Source: Bittarella massiliensis (ex Durand et al. 2017) (GTDB taxonomy: Bacteria > Bacillota > Clostridia > Oscillospirales > Ruminococcaceae). From it: 64,000 nucleotides of DNA. A program made the position numbers and the translations under genes. Shown piece after piece: positions 26,407 to 34,773 of the stretch. The stretch covers positions 1 through 64,000 of the forward strand of contig NZ_JABFCL010000011.1 of assembly GCF_017566145.1 (NCBI RefSeq), in the 5' to 3' direction. Below the pieces are notes generated by a model that was not told the DNA's origin, did no database searches, and saw only the letters and a program-made list of their open reading frames with translations. How positions within the stretch are numbered: the stretch's first letter is position 1; the number at the start of each line of letters is the position of its first letter.

Positions 26407-26828
26407 GGCTCTACACCTCCTGACGGGCAGCTGAGGGGAAGTGGCCCCTCCCCCTGCAGCGGAAAATTTTTGTTTTTCTTCTTTCATTGTACTGCAAAAA
26501 GGGGGACAGACGCCAGCACTTTTGCTAGAAAAAAAGGAAAATATCACGATTTTTTAGAGACAGGGAGCATTCCTTTCTTTTTGGACAAGTCAACTGCTTG
26601 GGACATCTGCTGTCAAAAAGCAGCCGCCCTCTCCAAAGGGGAGACCACCCTCTCGGCCGTCGGATTATCTCCGGCGACAAATGCACAAACTGCGCTCTGT
26701 GCACCTGCCCTCTTTGAACGGAACCTCTTTTTTCTCCCCTTTGCCCCCTTCAAAACCTCCCTTCTTTGTGCAAAACAGAGAGAGTAGTCCCTCTTTTTCC
26801 GGCAACCCTACAATGTGGGCCGCGGCTC
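26407..26828. other. Divergent intergenic region between DUF1848 and PfkB genes
   Basis: No gene supported. Includes a minus-strand TACAAT near 26485 as a possible DUF1848 promoter and an inverted repeat TGCACA-N10-TGTGCA near 26683-26704. Confidence 0.4.
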
Positions 26829-26858
26829 TTGAAAAGGCCGAGGCCCTACTGGTATAGT
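26829..26858 (+). promoter_or_regulatory. Promoter of PfkB-type kinase gene
   Basis: -35 TTGAAA (26829-26834), 18-bp spacer, extended -10 TGG-TATAGT (26853-26858), about 39 nt before the GTG start. Confidence 0.6.
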
Positions 26859-26896
26859 GGAGGTGTACGAAAACCTGTTGCAAAGGAGGAGCAGCT

Positions 26897-27817
26897 GTGA
26901 AATACATTGTGGCGGGAATGACCATCACCAACGACGTGGTCTTTGCCGACGGCACCAAGAGCGATTGCCATTTGGGGGGCGCTATTTTTTCACTGGAAGG
27001 GGTGCGCACCTACACCGACGACGTGCTCTACGTCTCCAACGTGGGGGAGGATTTTGAGGAGTACTACGGCGAGTGGATGGCCCGCAACAACATGAAACTG
27101 GACGGGATGAGCAAGGTGCTCGAACACACCCACTACAACATCGTCAAATACCATCCGGACGGCACCTACTATGAGTACTCCATCTACGGGCCGGAGTTTG
27201 AGGCCCGCAACCGCGAGGCCACCTGGATCAACGCCGATCAGGTGCTGGCCGTCTGTCAGGGGGCCAAGGCCATGTACATCGACAGCCACGAGAAGGAGCC
27301 CTTCTGGCAGCGGGTGGACGAGGTGCGGGCCACCGGCTGCCAAATCCTGTGGGAGCCCCCCACCAAATGCCTGGTGGACCCTGCGGTGCGGGAAAAAACC
27401 TGGAAGATCATCGACAAGGTGGATATGTACACCATGAACCGGCCCGAGTCCTTCGCCTTTTTCGGGGTGGACAGCGAGGAGGCGGTTCTCGAAAAGCTGC
27501 TGGAATACGGCAAGCCCTGCTTCTACCGGGTGGGTTCCAAGGGCTCTTACATGGTGTCGGGAGGGGAGTACGCCTTTGCCCCCAGCATTGACATCGGCGC
27601 CTTCGTGGACCAGACCGGATGCGGAAACTGCTCCACTGCAGCGGCCATGTACGCCTATTTTGAGGGGTATGACAATCTGATGGTGGCGGTGATGGCCAAC
27701 ATTGCCGCAGGGTACAATCTGCTGCAGTACGGCCCCTACCCCCACTTTACCCCCGAGGTGACCGCCGACGCCCTGACCCTGGCGGAAAAGACCTGTGCCG
27801 AGCTGCGGGCCAAATAA
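26897..27817 (+). CDS. PfkB/ribokinase-family protein with altered GAGD motif
   Basis: 306 aa. Ribokinase-like fold: N-terminal YIVAGMTITNDVVFADG, a GGA substrate loop near residues 27-29, and the C-terminal PfkB signature DQTGCGNCSTAAAMYAYFEG from residue 238. In sugar kinases this reads DTxGAGD with the last Asp as catalytic base; here residue 244 is Asn and 242 is Cys, so sugar phosphorylation may be weak, changed or absent. GTG start with AGGAGG 7 nt upstream. It lies near two nucleoside hydrolases that would release ribose, but on the other strand and beyond DUF1848, so a link is only suggestive. Confidence 0.8.
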   Translation: MKYIVAGMTITNDVVFADGTKSDCHLGGAIFSLEGVRTYTDDVLYVSNVGEDFEEYYGEWMARNNMKLDGMSKVLEHTHYNIVKYHPDGTYYEYSIYGPEFEARNREATWINADQVLAVCQGAKAMYIDSHEKEPFWQRVDEVRATGCQILWEPPTKCLVDPAVREKTWKIIDKVDMYTMNRPESFAFFGVDSEEAVLEKLLEYGKPCFYRVGSKGSYMVSGGEYAFAPSIDIGAFVDQTGCGNCSTAAAMYAYFEGYDNLMVAVMANIAAGYNLLQYGPYPHFTPEVTADALTLAEKTCAELRAK

Positions 27818-27836
27818 AATTTCTCTGCACCTGTAA

Positions 27837-27874
27837 GGGGGCGGCGGCCGATTGGGCTGGCCGTCCCCTTTTTT
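27837..27874 (+). terminator. Terminator after PfkB gene
   Basis: Imperfect GC-rich stem (GGGG...CGGCGGCC with GGCCGTCCCC) followed by six T. Confidence 0.75.
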
Positions 27875-27925
27875 GCCCGCAAAGGAAGGGGGCTAGGAGA
27901 CCTTTCTCTCGACTGAAAACCGTGG

Positions 27926-27931
27926 TATAAT
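27926..27931 (+). promoter_or_regulatory. Extended -10 promoter
   Basis: Perfect TATAAT preceded by TGG. -35 region TTTCTC is poor. Drives the membrane-anchored protein gene at 28084 after a leader of about 145 nt. Confidence 0.55.
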
Positions 27932-28083
27932 ACACTGTAAAATGGATTTTTATACCGGGACGGCTGGGGGCAGATGGGCAAGTGCCGTTTGCTTCTTGCC
28001 CCACAGCCAAATACCGCTGTGTCTTCTGCGCCTGTAAAAGCACAGCCGCAACCGGCCGGCGGCCGGGGAAAGGAGGGGAGAAG

Positions 28084-28638
28084 ATGGGCGAACAAAGTCC
28101 CAAGCGCAAGCTGTTTAACATCGTGCTGCTCTGCTGCGCAGCGGTGCTGTTGGTGGGGGTGGTCAACTACTTTCTCAACGGCCGGGGCCGCAGCAAAAAA
28201 ATCGACGCCGCCGAACTGATGGAGCGCTACCAGAGCGCCTGTCAGGAAGCGGGGATAGAGGCTGATTGGGAGGCCATGACCTTTTCTGAAAACACCTGGA
28301 ACGCCAAATTTGCCGCCGGTGAGGGACAGTTGGTGATGCGGGTGGAGCAAAACGACAAGGGCTACCTGAAAGCTGCCCAGTTTCAGTGGGACACCGGCTC
28401 TGTGAGCGATGAAGAGATGCGCTCTTGGGTGGATCTCATGTTTCTCTGCGCCGATGCGGAGTTGGCTGCCAGCGATCTGGACTCGGTCTGGTACAACCTG
28501 ACCGACGAGTCCTCTATCAAAAAAAACGATCAGGGGGCCGACACCTCGTCCTACTCGCTGCACAAGATGGCCTATTCCTGGTACCGGGATGAAAACTTCA
28601 CCGCTGTGCTGGTGGGAGACCCAGGAGCTTATCGGTAG
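28084..28638 (+). CDS. Unknown membrane-anchored protein
   Basis: 184 aa; family not recognised. Short basic N-terminus (SPKRKL) and one hydrophobic helix at about residues 15-32 (IVLLCCAAVLLVGVVNYFL), after which the chain is hydrophilic and acidic, so it is probably a type II anchored extracytoplasmic domain. GGAGGGGAGAAG precedes the ATG. Monocistronic between a promoter at 27926 and the terminator at 28694. No catalytic motif was seen. Confidence 0.65.
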   Translation: MGEQSPKRKLFNIVLLCCAAVLLVGVVNYFLNGRGRSKKIDAAELMERYQSACQEAGIEADWEAMTFSENTWNAKFAAGEGQLVMRVEQNDKGYLKAAQFQWDTGSVSDEEMRSWVDLMFLCADAELAASDLDSVWYNLTDESSIKKNDQGADTSSYSLHKMAYSWYRDENFTAVLVGDPGAYR

Positions 28639-28693
28639 GTTTTTGGTTTTGATATAAGTATAAAACAAATTGTATATTACTATTCGTATTATA

Positions 28694-28729
28694 AAGAGGG
28701 CAGGTTTTCACCGTTTGCCCTCTTTTTCT
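28694..28729 (+). terminator. Terminator after anchored protein
   Basis: AAGAGGGCA / TGCCCTCTT stem with a 13-nt loop and T5. Confidence 0.8.
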
Positions 28730-28894
28730 TCGCCCATCTTTCCTATTATCCTTAAAAGGCGCATCACAGCGCGCCAATTTTTCCTGTGACTCGACAAAAG
28801 TGGGGCGTTTTGAATGGCGAAAACTGTTTTGTTGTGCTACTATATTCATTGGTAGAAAATGACCGGGGGAGATCCCCCGAAAGGAGAGACCAAC

Positions 28895-30295
28895 TTGGAA
28901 GCAAGCGCAGAAAAACAGAGTCAATTTGCCACCGGTAACATCTTTAAACTGGTGTTAAAACTGTCCATTCCCGCCATCACGGCCCAGCTCATCAACGCCC
29001 TGTACAACATCGTCGATCGGATGTACATCGGCCGGATGGAGGGGGTGGGGGCCGCCGCCCTCACCGGAGTCGGGGTGTCGATGCCCATCATCATGATCAT
29101 TTCGGCCTTTGCCGCCCTCATCGGGATGGGGGGCGCCCCCCTCACCAGCATCCGTCTGGGGGCGGGGAAGAAGGAGGAGGCCGAGTCGATTCTCGGCAAC
29201 TGCATGGCCCTGCTGGTGGCGGTGGGGTTGGTGCTGACGGCGGTCTTCCTTCTCTTCAAGCGGCCGATGCTGTTGGCCTTTGGCGCCAGCGAGAACACCC
29301 TGCCCTATGCCGACAGCTACCTGACCATCTATCTGCTGGGCACCCTCTTCGTACAGACCAGCCTGGGGATGAACGCCTTTATCAACTCCCAGGGGTTTGC
29401 CGCCACCGGGATGGTGACCGTCCTCATTGGCGCAGTGCTCAACATCATCCTCGACCCCATATTCATCTTTGGATTGGGGATGGGGGTGCAGGGAGCGGCT
29501 CTGGCCACCATCCTCTCCCAGGCAGTGTCGGCAGTCTGGGTCATTGCCTTCCTCTCCTCCAAAAAGACCATCCTCAAGATCAGGCGGCCCAACTTAAAAC
29601 TCTGGACCCCCCACTCGGGGCAGGTATTGGCCCTGGGAATGGCCCCTTTCATCATGCAGTCCACCGAGAGCCTGGTGCAGATCGCCTTCAACTCCAACTT
29701 ACAGCTTTACGGCAACGACCTCTATGTGGGGGCCATGACCATCCTCTCCTCGGTGATGCAGGTGCTGCTCATGCCCCTGATGGGCTTTACCCAAGGGGCT
29801 CAGCCCATCATCGGCTACAACTACGGAGCGGGCAACGCCCACCGGGTGAAAAAGGCGGTGGGCTACTCAGTGGGGTTGTGCATGGTCTACGCCGTGGCCA
29901 TGTGGCTGGCCATTCGCCTAGCCCCCACCGTCTTCACCGGCATCTTCACCAGCGACCCCGCCCTGACCGAGACGGCGGTGGGGGCGATGAACATCTTTTT
30001 CTTCTCGATGTTCATCATGGGCGCCCAGTGTGCCTTTCAAAATGCCTTTATCGCCCTGGGAAAGGCAAAGGTGTCCATCTTTTTGGCGCTGCTGCGCAAG
30101 GTGATCCTGCTCATCCCCCTCATCTACATCCTGCCCCACTTCTTCGGCACCGACGGCATCTTTACCGCTGAGCCGGTGGCCGACTTTTTGGCGGCCGTGA
30201 CCACCATCACCGTCTTCCTGACCCAGTTTGGAAAGATTCGCCGGGAGATGGATGAGACCCGTCTGCATCTCGCCCAGAAAGAAACCACAGACTGA
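28895..30295 (+). CDS. MATE family efflux transporter
   Basis: 466 aa, 12 hydrophobic segments in two six-helix bundles, typical of Na+ or H+ coupled drug/metabolite exporters. Family features include LSIPAITAQLINALYNIVDRMYIG at the start and GFTQGAQPIIGYNYGAGN at the head of the second half. Substrate unknown. The TTG at 28895 is preferred because AAAGGAGAG lies 8 nt upstream; the ATG at 28859 has no ribosome site and is only a few bases beyond a likely start of transcription (TATATT at 28841). A GGGGG-AGAT-CCCCC stem (28864-28877) sits at the mRNA 5' end. Followed by patatin and dehydrogenase genes. Confidence 0.9.
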   Translation: MEASAEKQSQFATGNIFKLVLKLSIPAITAQLINALYNIVDRMYIGRMEGVGAAALTGVGVSMPIIMIISAFAALIGMGGAPLTSIRLGAGKKEEAESILGNCMALLVAVGLVLTAVFLLFKRPMLLAFGASENTLPYADSYLTIYLLGTLFVQTSLGMNAFINSQGFAATGMVTVLIGAVLNIILDPIFIFGLGMGVQGAALATILSQAVSAVWVIAFLSSKKTILKIRRPNLKLWTPHSGQVLALGMAPFIMQSTESLVQIAFNSNLQLYGNDLYVGAMTILSSVMQVLLMPLMGFTQGAQPIIGYNYGAGNAHRVKKAVGYSVGLCMVYAVAMWLAIRLAPTVFTGIFTSDPALTETAVGAMNIFFFSMFIMGAQCAFQNAFIALGKAKVSIFLALLRKVILLIPLIYILPHFFGTDGIFTAEPVADFLAAVTTITVFLTQFGKIRREMDETRLHLAQKETTD

Positions 30296-30378
30296 CCGCA
30301 ACCTCAAAAAATAAAAAGCGCGCCGGGCAGCCCTCTCCAAAAGGGGGACGGCGGAAACAGAACAGGGAGGGAACATCA

Positions 30379-31251
30379 TTGAAAACAGCACTGGTATTGG
30401 AGGGCGGCGGCATTCGCGGAACGTACACCGCGGGGGTGCTGGACGTCTTTTTGGAGGAGGGGATTGCCTTCCCCTATGTCATCGGCTCCTCGGCAGGGGC
30501 CTGTAACGCCTGCTCCTACCTCGCGGGGCAGAAGGGGCGTCAGTACACCATCAACACCAAGTACCTGGACAAGCGGTACGCCGGCTTCTGGCAGTTGATG
30601 AAAAACGGCAGTTTCATGAATATGGACTACCTCTTTCACACCCTGCCCACCGAACTGGTCCCCTTTGACTTTGACGCCTTTGACCAAAACCACACCACCT
30701 TTTACGCCACTGCCACCAACTGCTACACCGGCATGACCGAGTATTTTGAGAAGGAGGGGATGGATCGCTTCCTCACTCCGGTGCGGGCCTCCTCTTCCCT
30801 GCCGCTGATGACGCCGATGGTGGTCTGGAAAAAGGCCGCCTACCTAGACGGCGGGCTCACCGATCCCATCCCCTTTCAGCGGGCGCTGGAGGACGGAAAC
30901 GACCGGGTGGTGGCGGTGCTGACCCGCCCCCAGGGCTATGTGAAGAAAAAGCCGGACAGTTTTCGCGCCATCAAGAGCGTGTACAAGGAGTTTCCCCAAT
31001 TTGTCGCCGCAGTGAAGGAACGGCCCCAGGTCTACAACGGCCAAACGGCTGCTCTGGCCCAGTTGGAAGGGCAGGGGAAGGCCTTTGTACTGCGCCCCAG
31101 CGAGGGCATTCAGATAGGGCGGGTGCGGGCCAAGCCCGAGCAGATTGAGTCCCTCTACCGGCTGGGGCAGAAGGATGCCCGGGACAATCTGCCAGCCCTC
31201 AAGCAGTTTTTGCTGCAGGGGGACAAGGAGAGCGAGGAGACGACTCGATGA
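30379..31251 (+). CDS. Patatin-like phospholipase family protein
   Basis: 290 aa. Lipid acyl hydrolase with a Ser-Asp dyad: oxyanion loop EGGGIRGTYTAG at the N-terminus, nucleophile elbow GSSAG near residue 38-42, and the catalytic Asp in YLDGGLTDPIP near 155. No signal peptide, so cytoplasmic or membrane-peripheral. TTG start after GGGAGG. It overlaps the next gene by ATGA and lies 83 nt after the MATE gene, so the three are probably cotranscribed. Substrate unknown. Confidence 0.88.
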   Translation: MKTALVLEGGGIRGTYTAGVLDVFLEEGIAFPYVIGSSAGACNACSYLAGQKGRQYTINTKYLDKRYAGFWQLMKNGSFMNMDYLFHTLPTELVPFDFDAFDQNHTTFYATATNCYTGMTEYFEKEGMDRFLTPVRASSSLPLMTPMVVWKKAAYLDGGLTDPIPFQRALEDGNDRVVAVLTRPQGYVKKKPDSFRAIKSVYKEFPQFVAAVKERPQVYNGQTAALAQLEGQGKAFVLRPSEGIQIGRVRAKPEQIESLYRLGQKDARDNLPALKQFLLQGDKESEETTR

Positions 31252-32213
31252 AAGCAGTGGTTTTGGACGGATACACCCTCAATCCGGGGGACTTGAGTTG
31301 GGAGGGGATCTCCTCCCAGGTGGAGGAATTTATCCTCTACGACGGCACCCCCCAGGAGCTGGCTGCCCAGCGGATCGGAAACTGCGAAATTGTCTTTACC
31401 AACAAGGTGGGGATCACCCGCGAGGTGATGGAAGCCTGCCCCTCTATGAGGATGGTGGGCTTGCTGGCCACCGGCTACAACATTGTGGATATTGCAGAGG
31501 CGGCGCGGCGGGGTATTTTTGTCTGCAACGTACCCAGCTACTCCACCCCCTCGGTGGCGCAGATGACCTTTGCCCTGCTGCTGGAAATTGCCAATGGGGT
31601 GGGCCTACATGACGAGTCGGTCAAGGCGGGGGAGTGGACCGGCTGCAAGACCTTTTCCTACTGGAAAAAGCCCCAGGTTGAACTCTGCGACAAGACCTTC
31701 GGCGTGGTGGGCTTTGGCAGTACCGGCCGGGCGGCCGCAGCCATTGCCCGCGCCTTTGGGATGGAGGTGCGCGTCTACACCCGCACCCAGCGGCCCGAAC
31801 AGTTGGGGGAGGGGATGGCCTTTTGCACCCTGGACGAACTGTTGCAGACCAGCGACGTGCTCAGCCTCCACTGCCCGCTGACGGATGAGACGCAGGGCCT
31901 GATCGACGCCGACGCCCTGCGCCGGATGAAGAGGGGGGCCATCCTCCTCAACACCGCCCGGGGGGCCCTCTGCGATGAGAGGGCGGTGGCCGACGCCCTG
32001 CGCACCGGACAGCTGGCCGGGGCGGGCTTTGATGTGGCCTCGGTAGAACCAATTGCCGCCGACAACCCCCTGTTGACCGCACCCAACTGCTTTATCACCC
32101 CTCACATCGCCTGGGCGACCAAGGCAGCCCGCAGCCGGCTGATGGAGGTACTGGGACAAAATTTGCGGGCTTTTTTAGCCGGTAAGCCGCAAAATGTGGT
32201 CAATGGACTGTAA
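31248..32213 (+). CDS. D-2-hydroxyacid dehydrogenase
   Basis: 321 aa. NAD-dependent reductase of 2-oxoacids to D-hydroxyacids. The Rossmann motif is VVGFGSTGRAAAAIARAFG near residue 148. The catalytic triad is present as Arg in NTARGALCDERAV, Glu in SVEPIAADNPL and His in TPHIAWAT. Resembles glycerate/hydroxypyruvate-type enzymes (HprA-like), but the substrate is not certain. Start overlaps the patatin stop by four bases. A strong bidirectional terminator follows. Confidence 0.88.
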   Translation: MKAVVLDGYTLNPGDLSWEGISSQVEEFILYDGTPQELAAQRIGNCEIVFTNKVGITREVMEACPSMRMVGLLATGYNIVDIAEAARRGIFVCNVPSYSTPSVAQMTFALLLEIANGVGLHDESVKAGEWTGCKTFSYWKKPQVELCDKTFGVVGFGSTGRAAAAIARAFGMEVRVYTRTQRPEQLGEGMAFCTLDELLQTSDVLSLHCPLTDETQGLIDADALRRMKRGAILLNTARGALCDERAVADALRTGQLAGAGFDVASVEPIAADNPLLTAPNCFITPHIAWATKAARSRLMEVLGQNLRAFLAGKPQNVVNGL

Positions 32214-32246
32214 GACTAGACAGTTTCTTGGAGTCACCAGACAGAA

Positions 32247-32292
32247 AGAGAACCCTGCCGAAACCGGATTTCGGCAGGGTTCTCTTTTCATT
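32247..32292. terminator. Bidirectional terminator
   Basis: Perfect 17-bp stem (AGAGAACCCTGCCGAAA with its complement, 5-nt loop) with TTTTC on the plus strand; shared by the dehydrogenase operon and the convergent Fur-family gene. Confidence 0.92.
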
Positions 32293-32725
32293 TTTTGATC
32301 TTCTCCCGGCACTCGGCGCAGACGCCGGTAAATTCCAAGCTGTGGCCCTGCACCAAAAAACCGGTGGTCTCGTAAATCTCCCGCTCCAGTCCCTCCAGGG
32401 GACACTGGATGAGGGAAAACCTTCGCCCACAGACAAGGTAGTACAGAATATGGCCGTGATGTTCTCGCCGCAGGGCATAGAGGGTGCTGCCGTCGGCTCC
32501 TAACCGCCGGTAGACCAGGCCCCGCCCCTCCAGTGCGGCGAGGGTGCGGTAGACGGTAGAGCGGTTGCAACCGGTTGGATCGCCGCTCTGCTCGGCCACC
32601 GCCTCGGCTGTCAGGGGTCCCCCCGCCTGCAGGAGGGCGGCCATCACCAGTTGGCGCTGGCGGGTGATCCGCATCCCGCCCTGCCGCAGAATGGCGGCGG
32701 CTTCTTCTCTCGTCTGGTTTTCCAC
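32288..32725 (-). CDS. Fur family metal-responsive regulator
   Basis: 145 aa. Winged HTH: GMRITRQRQLVMAALLQAGG, then NRSTVYRTLAALEGRGLVYR, followed by the dimerisation domain. The C-terminal CxxC (CAEC) is present, but the first structural-zinc CxxC is reduced to CGRR, with an extra Cys in LIQCP shortly after. The His-rich regulatory segment is HHGH. Subtype (Zur, PerR, Mur) cannot be fixed. It lies 42 nt downstream of a metal exporter gene in the same operon, so it probably senses the exported metal and acts at the palindrome at 33710. GTG start. Confidence 0.85.
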   Translation of the reverse strand: MENQTREEAAAILRQGGMRITRQRQLVMAALLQAGGPLTAEAVAEQSGDPTGCNRSTVYRTLAALEGRGLVYRRLGADGSTLYALRREHHGHILYYLVCGRRFSLIQCPLEGLEREIYETTGFLVQGHSLEFTGVCAECREKIKK

Positions 32726-32767
32726 AATTCCACACCCCTATGGTTGAAAAACAACCGTTTTTCCCCG

Positions 32768-33655
32768 CTAAAACCCCAGCAGTTGCAGGACAATCCCCAC
32801 ACCGATGCCGATAGCCAGCAGGGTTGCAAAGATGAGGACATTCTGCCTCTTGTTGTGATTTTGTTTAAAGAGGACCACTAGTCCCAGCCCCGCGCCGGTG
32901 GTGAGCCCAGCCACCACCGAACCAAAGGTGAGACTTCCAGAGAGATAGAGCTCGGTCAGCAAAACCGATGAGGCGCAGTTGGGAATGGCCCCTATGAACG
33001 CCGCCAGCACCGGCTGCCAGAGACTGTTTTGCAAGAGTAACCGAGAGAGGTTGTCGGTGCCGATGAGGGCAATGGCCAGGTTGAGGGCCAGCATAATGCC
33101 CACGACAAAGGCAAAAATTTGCAGGGTGTGCACCGCTGCGGCCCGCAGGAGAGGGTGGCGGCCCCGATAGGCGTCACAACTGCCGCAGCCGTGGTGATGG
33201 TGGTGTTCCCCCTCGCGGGTGGCCTGGACAGCCGATTTTTCTCCCTGCCGGTTTCGGCGGAAGAACAGGTCGGCGATCAGGCCCACCGCCACGGCCAACA
33301 GCGCTTTGGTGAGGAGCAGCTGTCCCATCAGTCCCAGGCTGCCGGGGTTTGCCAACAACACGGGAATGGCCTCGTCAGAGGTGGAGATAAAGACCGCCAG
33401 CAGGGTACCGGTGGTGATGAGCCCCCGGGCGTAGAGGTTGGCGGCGGCAGCCGAAAACCCGCACTGGGGAACCAGCCCCAACAGCGCGCCCCCCACCGCC
33501 CCAAAGGGACCGCCGAGGGCCCGGTGCAGGTTTTTGGCCCGGTGTTCCATGTACTCGATGAGGAGATAAGCTCCAAAAAGGAAGGGCAACATCTTGACAC
33601 CGTCAATAGCGGTATCGAGGAGTATATCAAACAGGGTTTCCATCAATTCAGACAA
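32768..33655 (-). CDS. Putative heavy-metal exporter (ArsP_2-like permease)
   Basis: 295 aa, eight to ten hydrophobic segments. Resembles the ArsP_2 / putative manganese transporter family: LGLVPQCGFSAAAANLYARG in the first half and the matching AAFIGAIPNCASSVLLTELYLSG in the second. The central cytoplasmic loop has EHHHHHGCGSC, a likely metal-binding stretch. Probably exports a divalent cation. TTG start 7 nt after GGAGG. Cotranscribed with the Fur-family gene, behind a 9-9-9 inverted repeat. The metal is not known. Confidence 0.75.
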   Translation of the reverse strand: MSELMETLFDILLDTAIDGVKMLPFLFGAYLLIEYMEHRAKNLHRALGGPFGAVGGALLGLVPQCGFSAAAANLYARGLITTGTLLAVFISTSDEAIPVLLANPGSLGLMGQLLLTKALLAVAVGLIADLFFRRNRQGEKSAVQATREGEHHHHHGCGSCDAYRGRHPLLRAAAVHTLQIFAFVVGIMLALNLAIALIGTDNLSRLLLQNSLWQPVLAAFIGAIPNCASSVLLTELYLSGSLTFGSVVAGLTTGAGLGLVVLFKQNHNKRQNVLIFATLLAIGIGVGIVLQLLGF

Positions 33656-33709
33656 AAGAGGTCCTCCCGGCCATCCGACAATCTCTGCCGCGGCCTACTT
33701 CAAAAGAAT

Positions 33710-33736
33710 AGTAGTTGCAACACAGTCGCAACTACT
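33710..33736 (-). promoter_or_regulatory. Operator-like palindrome of metal exporter operon
   Basis: Perfect inverted repeat AGTAGTTGC-N9-GCAACTACT. Its core TTGCAA-N5-TCGCAA matches the TTGCAA-N5-TTGCAA form reported for some Fur-family (Nur-type) regulators at 11 of 12 positions. It lies 55 nt upstream of the exporter start; a minus-strand TATACT is just upstream. Confidence 0.6.
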
Positions 33737-33798
33737 TTATGAGTATACCCCTTTTTTTGTAAAAAATCCAGTGAAAAATAACTTTTTGAAAAATTCGT

Positions 33799-34545
33799 TC
33801 AGACCAGGCGCAGAGCTTCTCCCTCTTTGCCGCCGACAAGGGCCTTGTAAGCAGACTTGAGGCGGGCGCCACAGGCAAGAACAGAAGCGCGGGCCAACAC
33901 ATCCAACACATCCAGGTATCTGCTGTCCAGATGGAGCTCGTCTCGGACCACGGAGAGTTCGGTGCAGCCCAGGAGGATCTGTTGACAGCCCTTTTGCCAA
34001 AGGCCATCACTGACCTGTGCAAAGGCGATGGCATCGACTGGACGGCCCGCTTTGACGTGGCGATAGATGATGTCCATCACCCTGCGCTGGTTGGCCCAGT
34101 CGGGCATTACCGACGTGATTCCCCGGTGGGCGAATGCCTTTTGCAGGAGGCCGGTGCGGATGGTTCCCTCGGTGGCCAGGATTCCCACCTTGCTCACCCC
34201 TTCCCTCTGCAAGCAGAGGGCTGCTTCCTCCAGAGCGTTGAGAATGGGCACCCCTGCCACCTGTTGAAGGGCGTCAAAAAAGTAGTGGGCGGTGACACAG
34301 GGGATGGCAATACACCCTGCGCCCAGTCCTTCTAGGGTCTTGACCGCATCGGCAAGGGCTGGCAGGGGATTGGGCTGGCTGCAGTCAAGAATATAAGCGG
34401 TGCGGTCGGGGGTGGAAGGGCGGCTGAGAAGAGCAATCTCCAGGTGCTCCTGATCGCTCTCGGCATCGGTCATCTCCACACAGCGTCGCATAAAGCAGGC
34501 TGTGGCCAGGGGACCAAGGCCACCCACAACCCCCAAAATTTTCAT
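33799..34545 (-). CDS. Aspartate/glutamate racemase family protein
   Basis: 248 aa. Cofactor-independent amino-acid racemase with two catalytic cysteines, in IAIPCVTAHYF near residue 84 and LLGCTELS near 195. The first site usually reads PCNTAH; here Val replaces Asn, which may alter substrate. GGLGPLAT at the N-terminus is typical of aspartate racemases. The ATG at 34545 follows AAAGGA; an in-frame extension to 34608 is rejected. A terminator-like hairpin lies in the leader at 34602-34626. Divergent from the ATP-grasp ligase gene. Confidence 0.85.
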   Translation of the reverse strand: MKILGVVGGLGPLATACFMRRCVEMTDAESDQEHLEIALLSRPSTPDRTAYILDCSQPNPLPALADAVKTLEGLGAGCIAIPCVTAHYFFDALQQVAGVPILNALEEAALCLQREGVSKVGILATEGTIRTGLLQKAFAHRGITSVMPDWANQRRVMDIIYRHVKAGRPVDAIAFAQVSDGLWQKGCQQILLGCTELSVVRDELHLDSRYLDVLDVLARASVLACGARLKSAYKALVGGKEGEALRLV

Positions 34546-34593
34546 TTTTTTGCTTCCTTTCTCGTCTTTCAATCGGACTTCTTGGCTCTGCTC

Positions 34594-34626
34594 ATAAAAA
34601 CAAAACACCCTGATACAGGGTGTTTT
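34594..34626 (-). terminator. Leader hairpin with T-run before racemase gene
   Basis: 11-bp stem AAAACACCCTG / CAGGGTGTTTT with a 3-nt loop, followed on the minus strand by GTTTTTAT. Since it lies between the promoter region and the racemase ATG, it may be an attenuator. Confidence 0.6.
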
Positions 34627-34684
34627 GGACGCCCTTTGGGAGAACAGGGGCAGTCAGGATTCACTGATTATTCATATTCCGTTA

Positions 34685-34713
34685 TTAGTCTACCAGGTAA
34701 ATTAGTTTATTAT
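34685..34713 (+). promoter_or_regulatory. Candidate promoter of ATP-grasp ligase gene
   Basis: TTAGTC, 17-bp spacer, TATTAT in the AT-rich divergent region; a second candidate is TTGTAA-17-TATTGT about 38 nt further on. The choice cannot be settled by eye. Confidence 0.4.
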
Positions 34714-34773
34714 ATATATAAATTGTAAATGTTAAATAAAAAATTTATTGTAAAAATAGACAAAAGGAGGAAT

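Noticed and set aside
34627..34740. T-box or known riboswitch in the racemase leader
   Set aside because: No T-box core sequence or other conserved riboswitch core could be recognised by eye; kept only as a possible attenuator.
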